From: Mycobacterium kyorinense
Lineage (GTDB): Bacteria; Actinomycetota; Actinomycetes; Mycobacteriales; Mycobacteriaceae
Direction: 5' to 3'
Length of the DNA stretch: 64,000 nt
Assembly: GCF_001672775.1 (NCBI RefSeq)
Contig: NZ_LZKJ01000087.1
Location: forward strand, 26,619 to 90,618
Shown: positions 27,015 to 36,298 of the stretch, in pieces
Position numbering within the stretch: the stretch's first letter is position 1
Layout of the letters: each line of letters starts with the position of its first letter
Made by a program: the position numbers and the translations under genes
The notes under the pieces: generated by a model
What the model saw: only the letters and a program-made list of their open reading frames with translations
Databases searched by the model: none
What the model was told of the DNA's origin: nothing

Positions 27015-27722
27015 GTGGCGGTGGACAAGCTGGTCGCCGAGGAAAGCGTTCGGGTGGCGCGTCTTCTCGACGCGCAAGACAAGGCCGCGCGGCTATTCGA
27101 CGAGATCGAACGGCGGGGCATGCTGCGCGCCGGCGTCAGCGAGCGGGAGTTGTCCGACGAGATCCGCGACCTGGCCGCCGACATGTTCGCGATGACGCAG
27201 CACTGGCACAAGCGGGTGGTGCGGGCCGGCGAGAACACCGTGCACCCGTTTGCCGAGAACCCGCCGGATCGGGTGATCGCCGCCGACGACATCGTGTTCT
27301 GCGACTTCGGCCCGATCTTTGAGCAGTGGGAGGCCGACTTCGGGCGCACCTTCGTGCTGGGCGACGACCCGGACAAGCTCGCCCTGCGCGACGCGCTGCC
27401 CCGGGTGTGGCGGGCCGGGCGTGCCTACTTCGACGAGCATCCGGAGATCACCGGCGCCGAACTGTTCGACCACGTCGTCGGGCAGGCCCGGGCCGAAGGC
27501 TACGAGTGGGGCAGCCCCATTGCGGGACACTTGGTGGGCCAATTCCCGCACAAAAAGCTCGGCGGGAACGGCGCGCAGTGGTACCTCAAACCGGGATCCC
27601 GCCGGCCGATGCGCCGCCGCGACAGCTCGGGACTGACCTGCCACTGGATCCTCGAGGTCCATCTCGTCAACCCGGTGCGCGGTTTCGGCGGGTTTTACGA
27701 AGAGCTGCTCGACCTGCCCTGA
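27015..27722 (+). CDS. M24 family metallopeptidase-like protein
   Basis: This 235-residue protein has the pita-bread fold of methionine aminopeptidase/aminopeptidase P. Candidate metal ligands are the Asp in FCDFGP, the Asp in EADFGRT, the His in IAGHLVG, the Glu in ILEVHLV and a Glu in the terminal GGFYEELL. It lacks the N-terminal creatinase domain of true aminopeptidase P, so the substrate (peptide or another compound) is uncertain. GTG 27015 is followed by a second in-frame GTG at 27021. groEL2 lies 200 bp downstream. Confidence 0.85.
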   Translation: MAVDKLVAEESVRVARLLDAQDKAARLFDEIERRGMLRAGVSERELSDEIRDLAADMFAMTQHWHKRVVRAGENTVHPFAENPPDRVIAADDIVFCDFGPIFEQWEADFGRTFVLGDDPDKLALRDALPRVWRAGRAYFDEHPEITGAELFDHVVGQARAEGYEWGSPIAGHLVGQFPHKKLGGNGAQWYLKPGSRRPMRRRDSSGLTCHWILEVHLVNPVRGFGGFYEELLDLP

Positions 27723-27750
27723 ACCGGGCGCGGAGCCCGGCGTATGTGAC

Positions 27751-27777
27751 CTTGCACTCTCCATGGGCGAGTGCTAA
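27751..27777 (+). promoter_or_regulatory. CIRCE operator 1 with embedded promoter upstream of groEL2
   Basis: CTTGCACTC-N9-GAGTGCTAA is close to the CIRCE consensus TTAGCACTC-N9-GAGTGCTAA, the HrcA repressor site. A promoter is embedded in it: -35 TTGCAC (27752-27757) and -10 TAAGAA (27775-27780) with a 17-bp spacer. HrcA bound here would cover both promoter elements. Confidence 0.85.
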
Positions 27778-27784
27778 GAATGTG

Positions 27785-27811
27785 TTGGCACTCGCGACCG
27801 GCGAGTGCTAG
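27785..27811 (+). promoter_or_regulatory. CIRCE operator 2 upstream of groEL2
   Basis: TTGGCACTC-N9-GAGTGCTAG is a second HrcA-type CIRCE, seven bases downstream of the first. It would overlap the predicted transcription start (about 27787). The groEL2 ATG follows 111 bp later, so the repressor site is also transcribed in the 5' leader. Confidence 0.85.
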
Positions 27812-29548
<1,737 letters not shown>

Positions 29549-29558
29549 AAGTCTGGTT

Positions 29559-29604
29559 GCACGAAAAAGCCCGGTCTGCTTCGGCAGGCCGGGCTTTTTC
29601 GTGC
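29559..29604. terminator. Rho-independent terminator after groEL2
   Basis: A 21-bp stem (one G-U pair) closes on a TTCG tetraloop. Left arm 29559-29579 and right arm 29584-29604 start GCACGAAAAAGCCCGG and end CCGGGCTTTTTCGTGC, and the sequence then runs GCATTTTTC. The T-run inside the right arm and the one after the stem make this an excellent terminator 10 bp after the stop. It is symmetrical enough to work on both strands. Confidence 0.9.
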
Positions 29605-29624
29605 GCATTTTTCGTCTGCACCGC

Positions 29625-29687
29625 CGTTGACTCTGCGTGCACCAGACAAAAGTGCGGGTGGGCCGTCTGGTAGGCGCAGAGTCAACG
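29625..29687. repeat. Nested inverted repeats between groEL2 and the cobU fusion gene
   Basis: The outer arms CGTTGACTCTGCG (29625-29637) and CGCAGAGTCAACG (29675-29687) are perfectly complementary. Inside them ACCAGAC (29641-29647) pairs with GTCTGGT (29665-29671). Together they form a two-tier cruciform or RNA hairpin ending 11 nt before the GTG at 29699. It may be a leader structure of the following gene or a dispersed repeat. No cobalamin riboswitch features were found in it. Confidence 0.6.
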
Positions 29688-29698
29688 ACAATAACGGC

Positions 29699-31081
29699 GT
29701 GGAGATTCTGTTGCTGGGCACCGGCAGCGGCGACGGCTGGCCCAGCCCGTTCTGCCGCTGTGCCTCCTGTCGGTGGGCGATGGCCGCCGGCGAGATCCGC
29801 GGCCAGACCGCCGGGCTGCTCGACAACACTGTGCTGCTGGACTGCGGTCCCGAGGCACCGCGGGCCGCGGTGCGATGCGGCCGCTCGCTGGCCGATGTCC
29901 GCCACATCCTGTTCACGCACGGCCACAGCGACCACGTCGGCCCTGCGGCGCTGCTGATGCGGCACTGGGCCGGCCGGACCGAGCCGCTGGAGGTGCTCGG
30001 TCCGCCGAGCGCGCTGAAGCAGTGCCAGGATTGGGTCGCTCCCGACGACCCCGTCCGGTTCGTCGCGGTCCACCCCGGCGACGACATCACGCTGGACCGC
30101 TACCGGGTGCGGGTGCTGGAGGCAGCTCACGATTCCGAGCTCGGCGCCGATGCCGTGCTCTACGACATCGCACGCGGCGACGACCGCATCCTGTGGGCCA
30201 CCGACACCGGCCCGCTGCCGGACAGCGTGCACGCCGCGATCGCGGGCGCGGGCTTCGACGCGGTGTTCCTCGAGGAGACGTTCGGGACGTTCACCGACCA
30301 CGGCACCGAGCACCACGACCTGCCGACATTTGCCCGCACGCTCGCGCAGCTGCGCCAATCCGGTGCCGTCGTCGACAGCACCGACGTCGTCGCGATCCAC
30401 CTGAGCCATCACAACCCGCCCGGTGCCGAACTGGCGCGCGTGCTGGGCCAGTGGGGCGCACGCGCGGGCCGCGACGGCGACGTGGTGCGCATGGGTGCAG
30501 CCCGCCCCGATCCGCTGCTGCCGGCCCGCACCCTGGTGCTCGGCGGGGTGCGGTCGGGCAAGTCGGCCTACGCCGAGACGCTGCTGGCCGCCGAGCCCGA
30601 AGTGATCTACCTGGCTACCGGCGGCACCCGGGACGGCGACGAGGAGTGGGCCGAACGGGTGAAGTTGCACCAGGCGCGCCGGCCGGCATCCTGGCGAACC
30701 ATCGAAACCGCCGATGCGGCAGCGCAATTGCGCGTTGCCGGAGCGCCGGTGCTGCTGGACTGCCTGGGCACCTGGCTGACCGCCCGGATCGACGTCCATC
30801 AGGCGTGGGACGGGGTCGGGCTGGACGCCGTGCACGCCGACATCGACGAACTGGTGGCGGCGTGGCGGGACTGCCCGCTGCCGGTGGTGGGAGTGAGCAA
30901 CGAGGTGGGCAGCGGGGTCGTCCCGGCGACCGCGTCCGGGCGGTTGTTTCGTGATCTGCTCGGGACGGTGAACGCGCGCATCGGTGCGCAGAGCGACAGC
31001 GTCGTCTTCATGGTCGCGGGGATGCCGCTGCTGCTGCGCGGCGCGGACGGTCAGACCTCGGTGAGGTTCACGCAGTCGTAG
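29699..31081 (+). CDS. cobU: Metallo-beta-lactamase-fold / adenosylcobinamide kinase-guanylyltransferase (CobU) fusion
   Basis: This 460-residue two-domain protein joins an MBL-fold hydrolase to CobU. Residues 1-270 begin VEILLLGTGSGDGWPSPFCRCASC and carry the metal motif H74-G-H76-S-D78-H79, a later DSELGAD and HLSHHN. Residues about 278-460 form CobU: P-loop GGVRSGKSAYAE (Gly282 on), YLATGG, the guanylylation-site region VKLHQARRPASWRTIE and NEVGSGVVP. CobU phosphorylates and guanylylates adenosylcobinamide in B12 assembly and salvage. The MBL part resembles PhnP-type phosphodiesterases and may act on a cobamide nucleotide, but that is inference. The 3' end overlaps the convergent gene by 31 bp. 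Confidence 0.88.
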   Translation: MEILLLGTGSGDGWPSPFCRCASCRWAMAAGEIRGQTAGLLDNTVLLDCGPEAPRAAVRCGRSLADVRHILFTHGHSDHVGPAALLMRHWAGRTEPLEVLGPPSALKQCQDWVAPDDPVRFVAVHPGDDITLDRYRVRVLEAAHDSELGADAVLYDIARGDDRILWATDTGPLPDSVHAAIAGAGFDAVFLEETFGTFTDHGTEHHDLPTFARTLAQLRQSGAVVDSTDVVAIHLSHHNPPGAELARVLGQWGARAGRDGDVVRMGAARPDPLLPARTLVLGGVRSGKSAYAETLLAAEPEVIYLATGGTRDGDEEWAERVKLHQARRPASWRTIETADAAAQLRVAGAPVLLDCLGTWLTARIDVHQAWDGVGLDAVHADIDELVAAWRDCPLPVVGVSNEVGSGVVPATASGRLFRDLLGTVNARIGAQSDSVVFMVAGMPLLLRGADGQTSVRFTQS

Positions 31082-31425
31082 GCGGGGCTGCAGGTGCTCG
31101 GTGGGGAGTCTGAGGTGGCGGGCCGGTGCAGCACGGCGCGGGTGGGCCTGACGGTCAACGGGTCGATGGTCTCGGCGTGGCCGTCGACGATCAGCGAGTA
31201 GCCACCCGGTGTCTGCGGCGGCCACAGCACGGTGACGTCGCGGTGGGCTTCGGTGTTGGCGCGGGTGTGTCGACCGACCGTCCCGATCCGCAGCACACCG
31301 TCATTGAGCACCGGTGTGACGGCCGCGGTGTGGGCGCGGTAATCGTCGTCGACGCTGATCACGTAGGCGAACCCGTAGTCACGCAGCGTGTCGGCGAGCC
31401 GGTCGAGATCCACCTTCTTGCTCAT
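31051..31425 (-). CDS. Pyridoxamine 5'-phosphate oxidase-fold / F420-type flavoprotein
   Basis: This 124-residue protein has the split beta-barrel of PNPOx-like proteins (FAYVISVDDDYRAHTAAVTPVLNDGVLRI, then RANTEAHRDVTVLW, then YSLIVDGHAE). Such small mycobacterial proteins bind FMN or F420 and reduce varied substrates; the cofactor cannot be read here. The C-terminus is Cys-containing (TCSPAYDCVNL). The 3' end overlaps the cobU fusion gene, and the start ATG 31425 is 31 bp from the divergent aldo/keto reductase. Confidence 0.8.
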   Translation of the reverse strand: MSKKVDLDRLADTLRDYGFAYVISVDDDYRAHTAAVTPVLNDGVLRIGTVGRHTRANTEAHRDVTVLWPPQTPGGYSLIVDGHAETIDPLTVRPTRAVLHRPATSDSPPSTCSPAYDCVNLTEV

Positions 31426-31456
31426 GGTTCGAGCTTACTTCGGCAGGATGGGGCGT

Positions 31457-32473
31457 ATGGAATTCCGCTACCTCGGCAACTCGGGTCTGCAGATCTCGGA
31501 GATCACCTACGGCAACTGGCTCACTCATGGCTCACAGGTCGAAAACGACGTCGCCACCGCCTGTGTGCACGCCGCGCTGGACTGTGGCATCACCACGTTC
31601 GACACCGCCGACGTGTACGCCAACGGCCGCGCCGAGGAGGTGCTCGGCGCGGCGCTGAAGGGTCAACGGCGTGAGTCGCTGGAGATTTTCACCAAGGTGT
31701 ACTGGCCCACCGGCCCAGATCCCCTGGGCAAGAACGACACCGGCCTGTCGCGCAAACACATGATGGAGAGCATCGACGGGTCGCTGCGCCGACTGCAGAC
31801 CGACTACGTCGACCTGTACCAGGCCCACCGCTACGACTCCTTCACCCCGCTGGAGGAGACCATGCAGGCCTTCGCCGACATCGTGCGCGCCGGCAAGGCC
31901 CTCTACATCGGGGTCAGCGAATGGTCCGCCGCGCAGATCCGGGCCGCCCACGCGCTGGCCCGCCAACTCGGGGTGTCGCTGATCTCCAGTCAGCCGCAGT
32001 ACTCGATGCTGTGGCGGATCATCGAGCCCGAGGTCATTCCGGCCTGCCGGGAACTCGGGCTCAGCCAGATCGTCTGGTCGCCGATGGCCCAGGGCGTGCT
32101 GTCCGGCAAGTATCTTCCCGGTCAGCCGCCGCCGGCCGGGTCACGTGCCACCGACGACAAGGGCGGCGCGAATTTCATCAAGCGGTTCATGACCGACGAC
32201 GTGCTCGAGCGGGTGCAGCAGTTGCGGCCGATCGCCGAAGAGTTGGAGCTGACGACCGCGCAACTGGCCGTCGCATGGGTGCTGCAGAACGACAACGTCG
32301 CCGCGGCGCTGGTCGGCGCATCGCGGCCGGAGCAGGTCACCGAGAACGTCAAGGCCGCCGGGGTGCAGATTCCCGACGAGCTGCTGGCCCGCATCGATCA
32401 GGTGCTCGGCGACGTGGTCACCCGCGACGCGGAGCTGGTTGCCCGCTCGACTCCGGCGCAGCGCATCGTCTGA
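31457..32473 (+). CDS. Aldo/keto reductase
   Basis: This 338-residue TIM-barrel NADPH-dependent oxidoreductase of the potassium-channel-beta/YajO-like AKR group carries the catalytic tetrad: Asp and Tyr in FDTADVYANG, Lys in FTKVYW and His in YQAHRYD. A cofactor-binding region ALVGASRPEQVTEN lies near the C-terminus. The ATG at 31457 (MEFRYLGNSG) is favoured; another ATG 9 bp upstream is possible. The substrate is unknown. It diverges from the PNPOx-like gene, and an inverted-repeat arm begins 20 bp after its stop. Confidence 0.93.
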   Translation: MEFRYLGNSGLQISEITYGNWLTHGSQVENDVATACVHAALDCGITTFDTADVYANGRAEEVLGAALKGQRRESLEIFTKVYWPTGPDPLGKNDTGLSRKHMMESIDGSLRRLQTDYVDLYQAHRYDSFTPLEETMQAFADIVRAGKALYIGVSEWSAAQIRAAHALARQLGVSLISSQPQYSMLWRIIEPEVIPACRELGLSQIVWSPMAQGVLSGKYLPGQPPPAGSRATDDKGGANFIKRFMTDDVLERVQQLRPIAEELELTTAQLAVAWVLQNDNVAAALVGASRPEQVTENVKAAGVQIPDELLARIDQVLGDVVTRDAELVARSTPAQRIV

Positions 32474-32492
32474 GCTGTCGGCTGCTGGCCGG

Positions 32493-32520
32493 CTGTGCGG
32501 TTTCATACGCGACGCGCCGC
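32493..32520 (+). repeat. Left arm of a 28-bp inverted repeat flanking a nuclease-like gene
   Basis: This segment, whose core is TGTGCGGTTTCATACGCGA, is the reverse complement of 33502-33529 at 27 of 28 positions. It starts 20 bp after the aldo/keto reductase stop. The pair brackets one gene (32606-33478) almost exactly. Confidence 0.85.
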
Positions 32521-32605
32521 GTCCTGCGTATCTGATCGCACACTCGGCACCGGCGCTGTGGATGGCCGCAAGCCGCGCGGCTGGCGATGGCGGATCCTGG
32601 CGGCG

Positions 32606-33478
32606 ATGGAGACAGTTGTTTGGCCGTTTCGGGGAGCCGAGGCGTTGGCTGCCGGAGCGTTGACCTTCCGCGAGTTGCGCCGCTTCCATGCTGCGGTGTA
32701 CCCGGGCGTGTGGGTGCCGCGAGGAGCCGAGCTGTCGGCGCGTCAGCGTTCTCGCGCGGCCTGGCTATGGTCGGGCCGTAAAGCCGTGATCGCCGGCCTC
32801 TCGGCCGCTGAACTCCTGGGCACCAAATGGATCGACGTCGAGACGCCCGCGGAGCTCGTCCACAGTAACCGGCGGCCGCCGCCGCTGATCTGTGTCCACA
32901 CCGACACACTGCTGCCCGGTGAAACGCAAACGGTCTGCGGATTGCCCGCAACCACACCTGCTCGCACCGCTTTTGACATCGGCAGGCGGCTCGGACTCAA
33001 GGAGGGCGTGCAGCGTCTCGACGCGCTGATGAACGCCACTGATGTCAAGGCAACCGATGTACAGGCCGTGATCGCCAGACATCCAGGCGTTCGGGGTCTA
33101 CGGCAGCTGGAAAAGACGCTGCAACTCGTCGACGGCGGCGCTGAGTCGCCCTACGAGTCGCTGACTCGTCTGCTGTTGGTCCAAGCTGGCTTTCCTCTGC
33201 CGCAGACCCAAATCCCGGTCTACGACGAGACCGGTTGTGCCATTGCTCGCATCGATATGGGCTGGCCGGAATGGCTCGTCGGCGTCGACTTCGACGGCGC
33301 CCACCACTGGACCGATCCCAGGCAGCGGACCTGGGACGTCGAACGTTACGCCAGGGTGTTCGAGCTGGGCTGGACCGACATCAGGCTGACCAGCGGGATG
33401 CTGCACAACACCCCGAGTGTGTTCCTCGGCCGGGTCGGTGCCGCCCTGATCGCCCGTGGCTGCCCGAAGACGTGGTGA
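32606..33478 (+). CDS. Hypothetical protein with AbiEi-like N-terminus and DUF559-like nuclease fold
   Basis: This 290-residue protein belongs to a group common in actinobacteria and without assigned function. The N-terminal part (LTFRELRRFHAAVYPGVWVPRG...ARQRSRAAWLWSGRKAVIAGLSAAELLG) resembles the AbiEi-type winged-helix/antitoxin-like region. The C-terminal part (about 222-280) has a Vsr/DUF559-like PD-(D/E)XK pattern: RIDMGWPEWLVGVDFDGAHHW, then R and D in ERYARVFELGW, then RLTSGML. Nuclease activity is inferred only from this pattern. ATG 32606 (METVVWPFRG) is likely; the frame is open 37 codons upstream, into the repeat arm. It is bracketed by 28-bp inverted repeats, suggesting mobility. 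Confidence 0.72.
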   Translation: METVVWPFRGAEALAAGALTFRELRRFHAAVYPGVWVPRGAELSARQRSRAAWLWSGRKAVIAGLSAAELLGTKWIDVETPAELVHSNRRPPPLICVHTDTLLPGETQTVCGLPATTPARTAFDIGRRLGLKEGVQRLDALMNATDVKATDVQAVIARHPGVRGLRQLEKTLQLVDGGAESPYESLTRLLLVQAGFPLPQTQIPVYDETGCAIARIDMGWPEWLVGVDFDGAHHWTDPRQRTWDVERYARVFELGWTDIRLTSGMLHNTPSVFLGRVGAALIARGCPKTW

Positions 33479-33501
33479 GTGTGCGAATTTATCCGCGATC
33501 A

Positions 33502-33529
33502 GCGGCGAGTCGCGTATGAAACCGCACAG
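33502..33529 (-). repeat. Right arm of the 28-bp inverted repeat
   Basis: This is complementary to 32493-32520 with one mismatch. It begins 23 bp after the nuclease-like gene. Overlapping its end, a 16-bp direct repeat (33524-33539 and 33547-33562, 14 of 16 identical) includes the stop codon of the convergent amidohydrolase. Confidence 0.85.
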
Positions 33530-33552
33530 TCAGTGGGAGAGGAGCCGCGCAG

Positions 33553-35286
33553 TCAGCGGGAGGCGGCGGGCGACGCTTGGCGGCCGCGGACCAGCCGACC
33601 CGGGCGGGCGTCGGTCGGCACACCGTCCCGCGCGATCACCTCACCGGCGACGATCGTGGCCACATATCCGTCGGCGGTCTGGTCGAGCCGACGCCCGCCG
33701 GCGGGCAGGTCGTAGGTGACCACCGGCTTGCGCAGCCGCAGGCCAGCGTGGTCGATGACGTTGAGGTCGGCCTTGTAGCCCACGGCGATGCGGCCGCGGT
33801 CGCCCAGCCCGGCGACACGGGCCGGCACCGACGTCAGCTCGCGAACGGCTTCGGCCACCGACAGCCGCCCCGACGCCCGGTCACGCACCCAATGGGTTAG
33901 CAGATACGTGGAATAGCTTGCGTCGCAAATCATTCCGTAGTGGGCGCCGCCGTCGCCGAGGCCCAGGACGACGTCGTCGCGGCGGATCAGTTCACCGATG
34001 GTGGTCAGCGAATTGGCCTGGAAGTTGGCCATCGCGCCGAGCAGGATCGCGTGGCCGTTGTCGTCGAGCAGCCGGTCGTAGGCCTCCTCGGCCGGGTCCA
34101 CACCACGCGCCCGGGCTCGGGCCGCGATGCTGTTCGACGCGTCGGGCTCGTAGTCGGGCTCGTCGCCCAGCGGGAAGATCCAATCCCAGGCCTGCGCCAA
34201 ATAGAACAACGGATTCAGCGCGGCCTCGGTCGGTTTGTCGGCCAGAATGCGGACCCGCACCTCCGGCCGGCGCATCTGCGCGACCCGCTCAGCTAGCGGC
34301 AACTCCGCGATCTCGCGATAGCTGGGATAGAGCATGAACGGGTTGACGGTCAGATCCAGGCCGATCATCAGCCCGATCGGCCGGGGCAGAACCTGCGCGG
34401 TGATATCGGCGCCGGCGCCGTTGGCCTTCTCCACCATCGTGATCGCGTCTTCCCACAGCGGATCACCGGAGTTGCCGACCACCAGCGTGAACGTCACCGG
34501 CAGGCCGGTGTCCCCGGCGGCGTCGAACACCTGCTGCAGCACTGGCTGATACCCGCCGGCCGGGATGTCCGGCACAAACTGGATCAGGCCGCCGCCGCCG
34601 TCGGCGATGCCGCGGGCGATCTCGAGGATTTCGTTCTGCCCGGCGTCGTAGCTGGGAATCTGTTGTCCGCCTTCGGTGCGGTGCGTCGCCAGCCGCGACG
34701 ACGCGAACCCCAACGCGCCGAGCTCGACGGCTTCCTTGGCCAGCGCCCGCATCGTGGCCAGATCCTCGGCGGTGGCCGGTTCGCGGTCGGCGCCGCGCCG
34801 GCCCATCACGTAGACCCGTAACGGCGAGTGCGGCAGATAGGCCGCCACGTCGATATCGCGCCGGCCGGAGTCCAGGGCATCCATGAATTCGCCGAAGGTC
34901 TCCCACGTCCACGGCAGCCCGTCGGTCATCACGACACCGGGAATGTCCTCGACGCCGGCCATCACGTCGACCAGCACGTCGTGGTCTTCGGCGCGGCATG
35001 GCGCAAACCCCACCCCGCAGTTGCCCACGACCACCGTGGTCACACCGTGCGCCGACGACGGGTTGAGCCGGTCCGACCAGATCGCCTGACCGTCGTAGTG
35101 GGTGTGCAAATCGACGAACCCCGGCGTGACCAGCAGCCCGGTCGCGTCGATCTCCCGCTCGCCGGAACCGTCGAGGACGCCGACCGCCGCGATCACGCCG
35201 TCGCGCACCCCGACGTCGCCGACGTAGGGCTCACCTCCCAGCCCGTCGACGATGGTGCCGTGGCGGATGACGAGGTCGTAGGTCAT
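33553..35286 (-). CDS. Amidohydrolase, N-acyl-D-amino-acid deacylase-like
   Basis: This 577-residue metal-dependent hydrolase has the composite beta-domain at both ends ([15 protein letters not shown]..., [16 protein letters not shown]) around a TIM barrel. Metal ligands are visible in [11 protein letters not shown], in a [12 protein letters not shown] segment typical of D-aminoacylases, and in [10 protein letters not shown] with its catalytic Asp. The reaction is probably deacylation of an N-acyl-D-amino acid or a related cyclic amide; the substrate is unproven. ATG 35286 lies 47 bp from the divergent VOC gene. Confidence 0.9.
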   Translation of the reverse strand: MTYDLVIRHGTIVDGLGGEPYVGDVGVRDGVIAAVGVLDGSGEREIDATGLLVTPGFVDLHTHYDGQAIWSDRLNPSSAHGVTTVVVGNCGVGFAPCRAEDHDVLVDVMAGVEDIPGVVMTDGLPWTWETFGEFMDALDSGRRDIDVAAYLPHSPLRVYVMGRRGADREPATAEDLATMRALAKEAVELGALGFASSRLATHRTEGGQQIPSYDAGQNEILEIARGIADGGGGLIQFVPDIPAGGYQPVLQQVFDAAGDTGLPVTFTLVVGNSGDPLWEDAITMVEKANGAGADITAQVLPRPIGLMIGLDLTVNPFMLYPSYREIAELPLAERVAQMRRPEVRVRILADKPTEAALNPLFYLAQAWDWIFPLGDEPDYEPDASNSIAARARARGVDPAEEAYDRLLDDNGHAILLGAMANFQANSLTTIGELIRRDDVVLGLGDGGAHYGMICDASYSTYLLTHWVRDRASGRLSVAEAVRELTSVPARVAGLGDRGRIAVGYKADLNVIDHAGLRLRKPVVTYDLPAGGRRLDQTADGYVATIVAGEVIARDGVPTDARPGRLVRGRQASPAASR

Positions 35287-35333
35287 CTAAATAATCTACG
35301 ACCCTGTCGGTGGCCCATGCCAGGCTCTCTTCC

Positions 35334-35702
35334 ATGATCGATCACTTCGGCATCAACTGCGCCGACTACGCCAAAGCTCAGCAGTTCTACGACCGGGTAC
35401 TCGGCATCCTCGGCTACAGCCGGCAGATGGATTTCGGTGAAGCCATCGGCTACGGCCGCGACGGTCATCCGGCGTTTTGGATCGCCGAGGGCGCCGGGAT
35501 GGGACCTAACCGCGAGATCCACGTTGCCTTCCAAGCCGCAGACACCGACGCGGTCACCGCGTTTTACGAGGCCGCGCTGGCCCTCGGCGCCGAGTCGTTG
35601 CATGCGCCGCGGCTATGGCCGGAGTATCACCCCGGTTACTTCGGTGCGTTCGTGCGTGACCCCGACGGCAACAACGTCGAGACGGTGTTCCACGGGGCGT
35701 AG
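35334..35702 (+). CDS. VOC/glyoxalase family protein
   Basis: This 122-residue protein has one vicinal-oxygen-chelate module pair: MIDHFGINCADYAKAQQFYDRVLGILGYS at the start and GYFGAFVRDPDGNNVETVFH at the end, with the usual His...Glu metal ligands. Proteins of this size bind a metal and act as lyases or isomerases, or resist small molecules. The substrate is unknown. ATG 35334 is favoured over an open upstream extension of eight codons. The DinB-like gene follows 10 bp later. Confidence 0.88.
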   Translation: MIDHFGINCADYAKAQQFYDRVLGILGYSRQMDFGEAIGYGRDGHPAFWIAEGAGMGPNREIHVAFQAADTDAVTAFYEAALALGAESLHAPRLWPEYHPGYFGAFVRDPDGNNVETVFHGA

Positions 35703-35712
35703 CGTCGGCAGC

Positions 35713-36237
35713 ATGGCCGAATCCGATGCCGCCGCCCAGGAATTGCTTCGCGACGCGTTCACCCGGTTGATCGAGCACGTCGACCAGATCACCGATGGGT
35801 TGACCGAAGAACAGTCCAGTTACCGGCAGAGCCCGAACGCCAACAGCATCGCGTGGATGGTCTGGCACAGCGCCCGGGTGCAGGACGCGCAGCTTGCCGA
35901 CATCGCCGGCGTGGAGCAGGTCTGGACCCGCGACGGCTGGGTGGATCGGTTCGGACTGGATTTACCGCGCGACGACACGGGCTACGGGCACAGCCCGGAG
36001 GATGTGGCGAAAGTGCAGGCATCGCGCGACCTGTTGGCCGGCTACTACCACGCCGTGCACAAGCTGACGCTGGAGTACGTCGTCAGCGTCACCAGCGACG
36101 AGTTGGCCCGCGTCGTGGACACGAACTGGGATCCGCCGGTGACGGCGAGCATGCGACTGGTCAGCATCATCGACGATTGCGCCCAGCATCTAGGCCAGGC
36201 CGCCTACGTGCTCGGTGTCGCGCATCGGCGAACGTGA
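35713..36237 (+). CDS. DinB-like/DUF664 protein (Rv0443-like)
   Basis: This 174-residue four-helix-bundle protein is similar to M. tuberculosis Rv0443. Potential metal ligands are the His in WHSARVQDAQ and the His in DDCAQHLGQAAYV. DinB-superfamily enzymes are metal-dependent and often use mycothiol; the reaction here is unknown. ATG 35713 gives MAESDAAAQELLRDAFTRLIEH. The frame is open further upstream only as a shadow of the VOC gene. Between groEL2 and this gene M. tuberculosis has Rv0441c and a PPE gene, neither of which is present here. Confidence 0.88.
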   Translation: MAESDAAAQELLRDAFTRLIEHVDQITDGLTEEQSSYRQSPNANSIAWMVWHSARVQDAQLADIAGVEQVWTRDGWVDRFGLDLPRDDTGYGHSPEDVAKVQASRDLLAGYYHAVHKLTLEYVVSVTSDELARVVDTNWDPPVTASMRLVSIIDDCAQHLGQAAYVLGVAHRRT

Positions 36238-36298
36238 TCGCCCGGGGCGAACTTGACACCTGTCGACCCACGTCAGAGCCCCGGCTAGCATGGCCGGT

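Noticed and set aside
29605..29698. Cobalamin riboswitch upstream of the cobU fusion
   Set aside because: The gap is under 100 nt and lacks the B12-box and the multi-helix layout. Only a nested inverted repeat is visible.
32606..33478. Toxin-antitoxin or abortive-infection system at the repeat-bracketed gene
   Set aside because: Only one gene is present, with no partner toxin or antitoxin. The AbiEi-like resemblance is weak, so it is reported only as a putative nuclease-fold gene.
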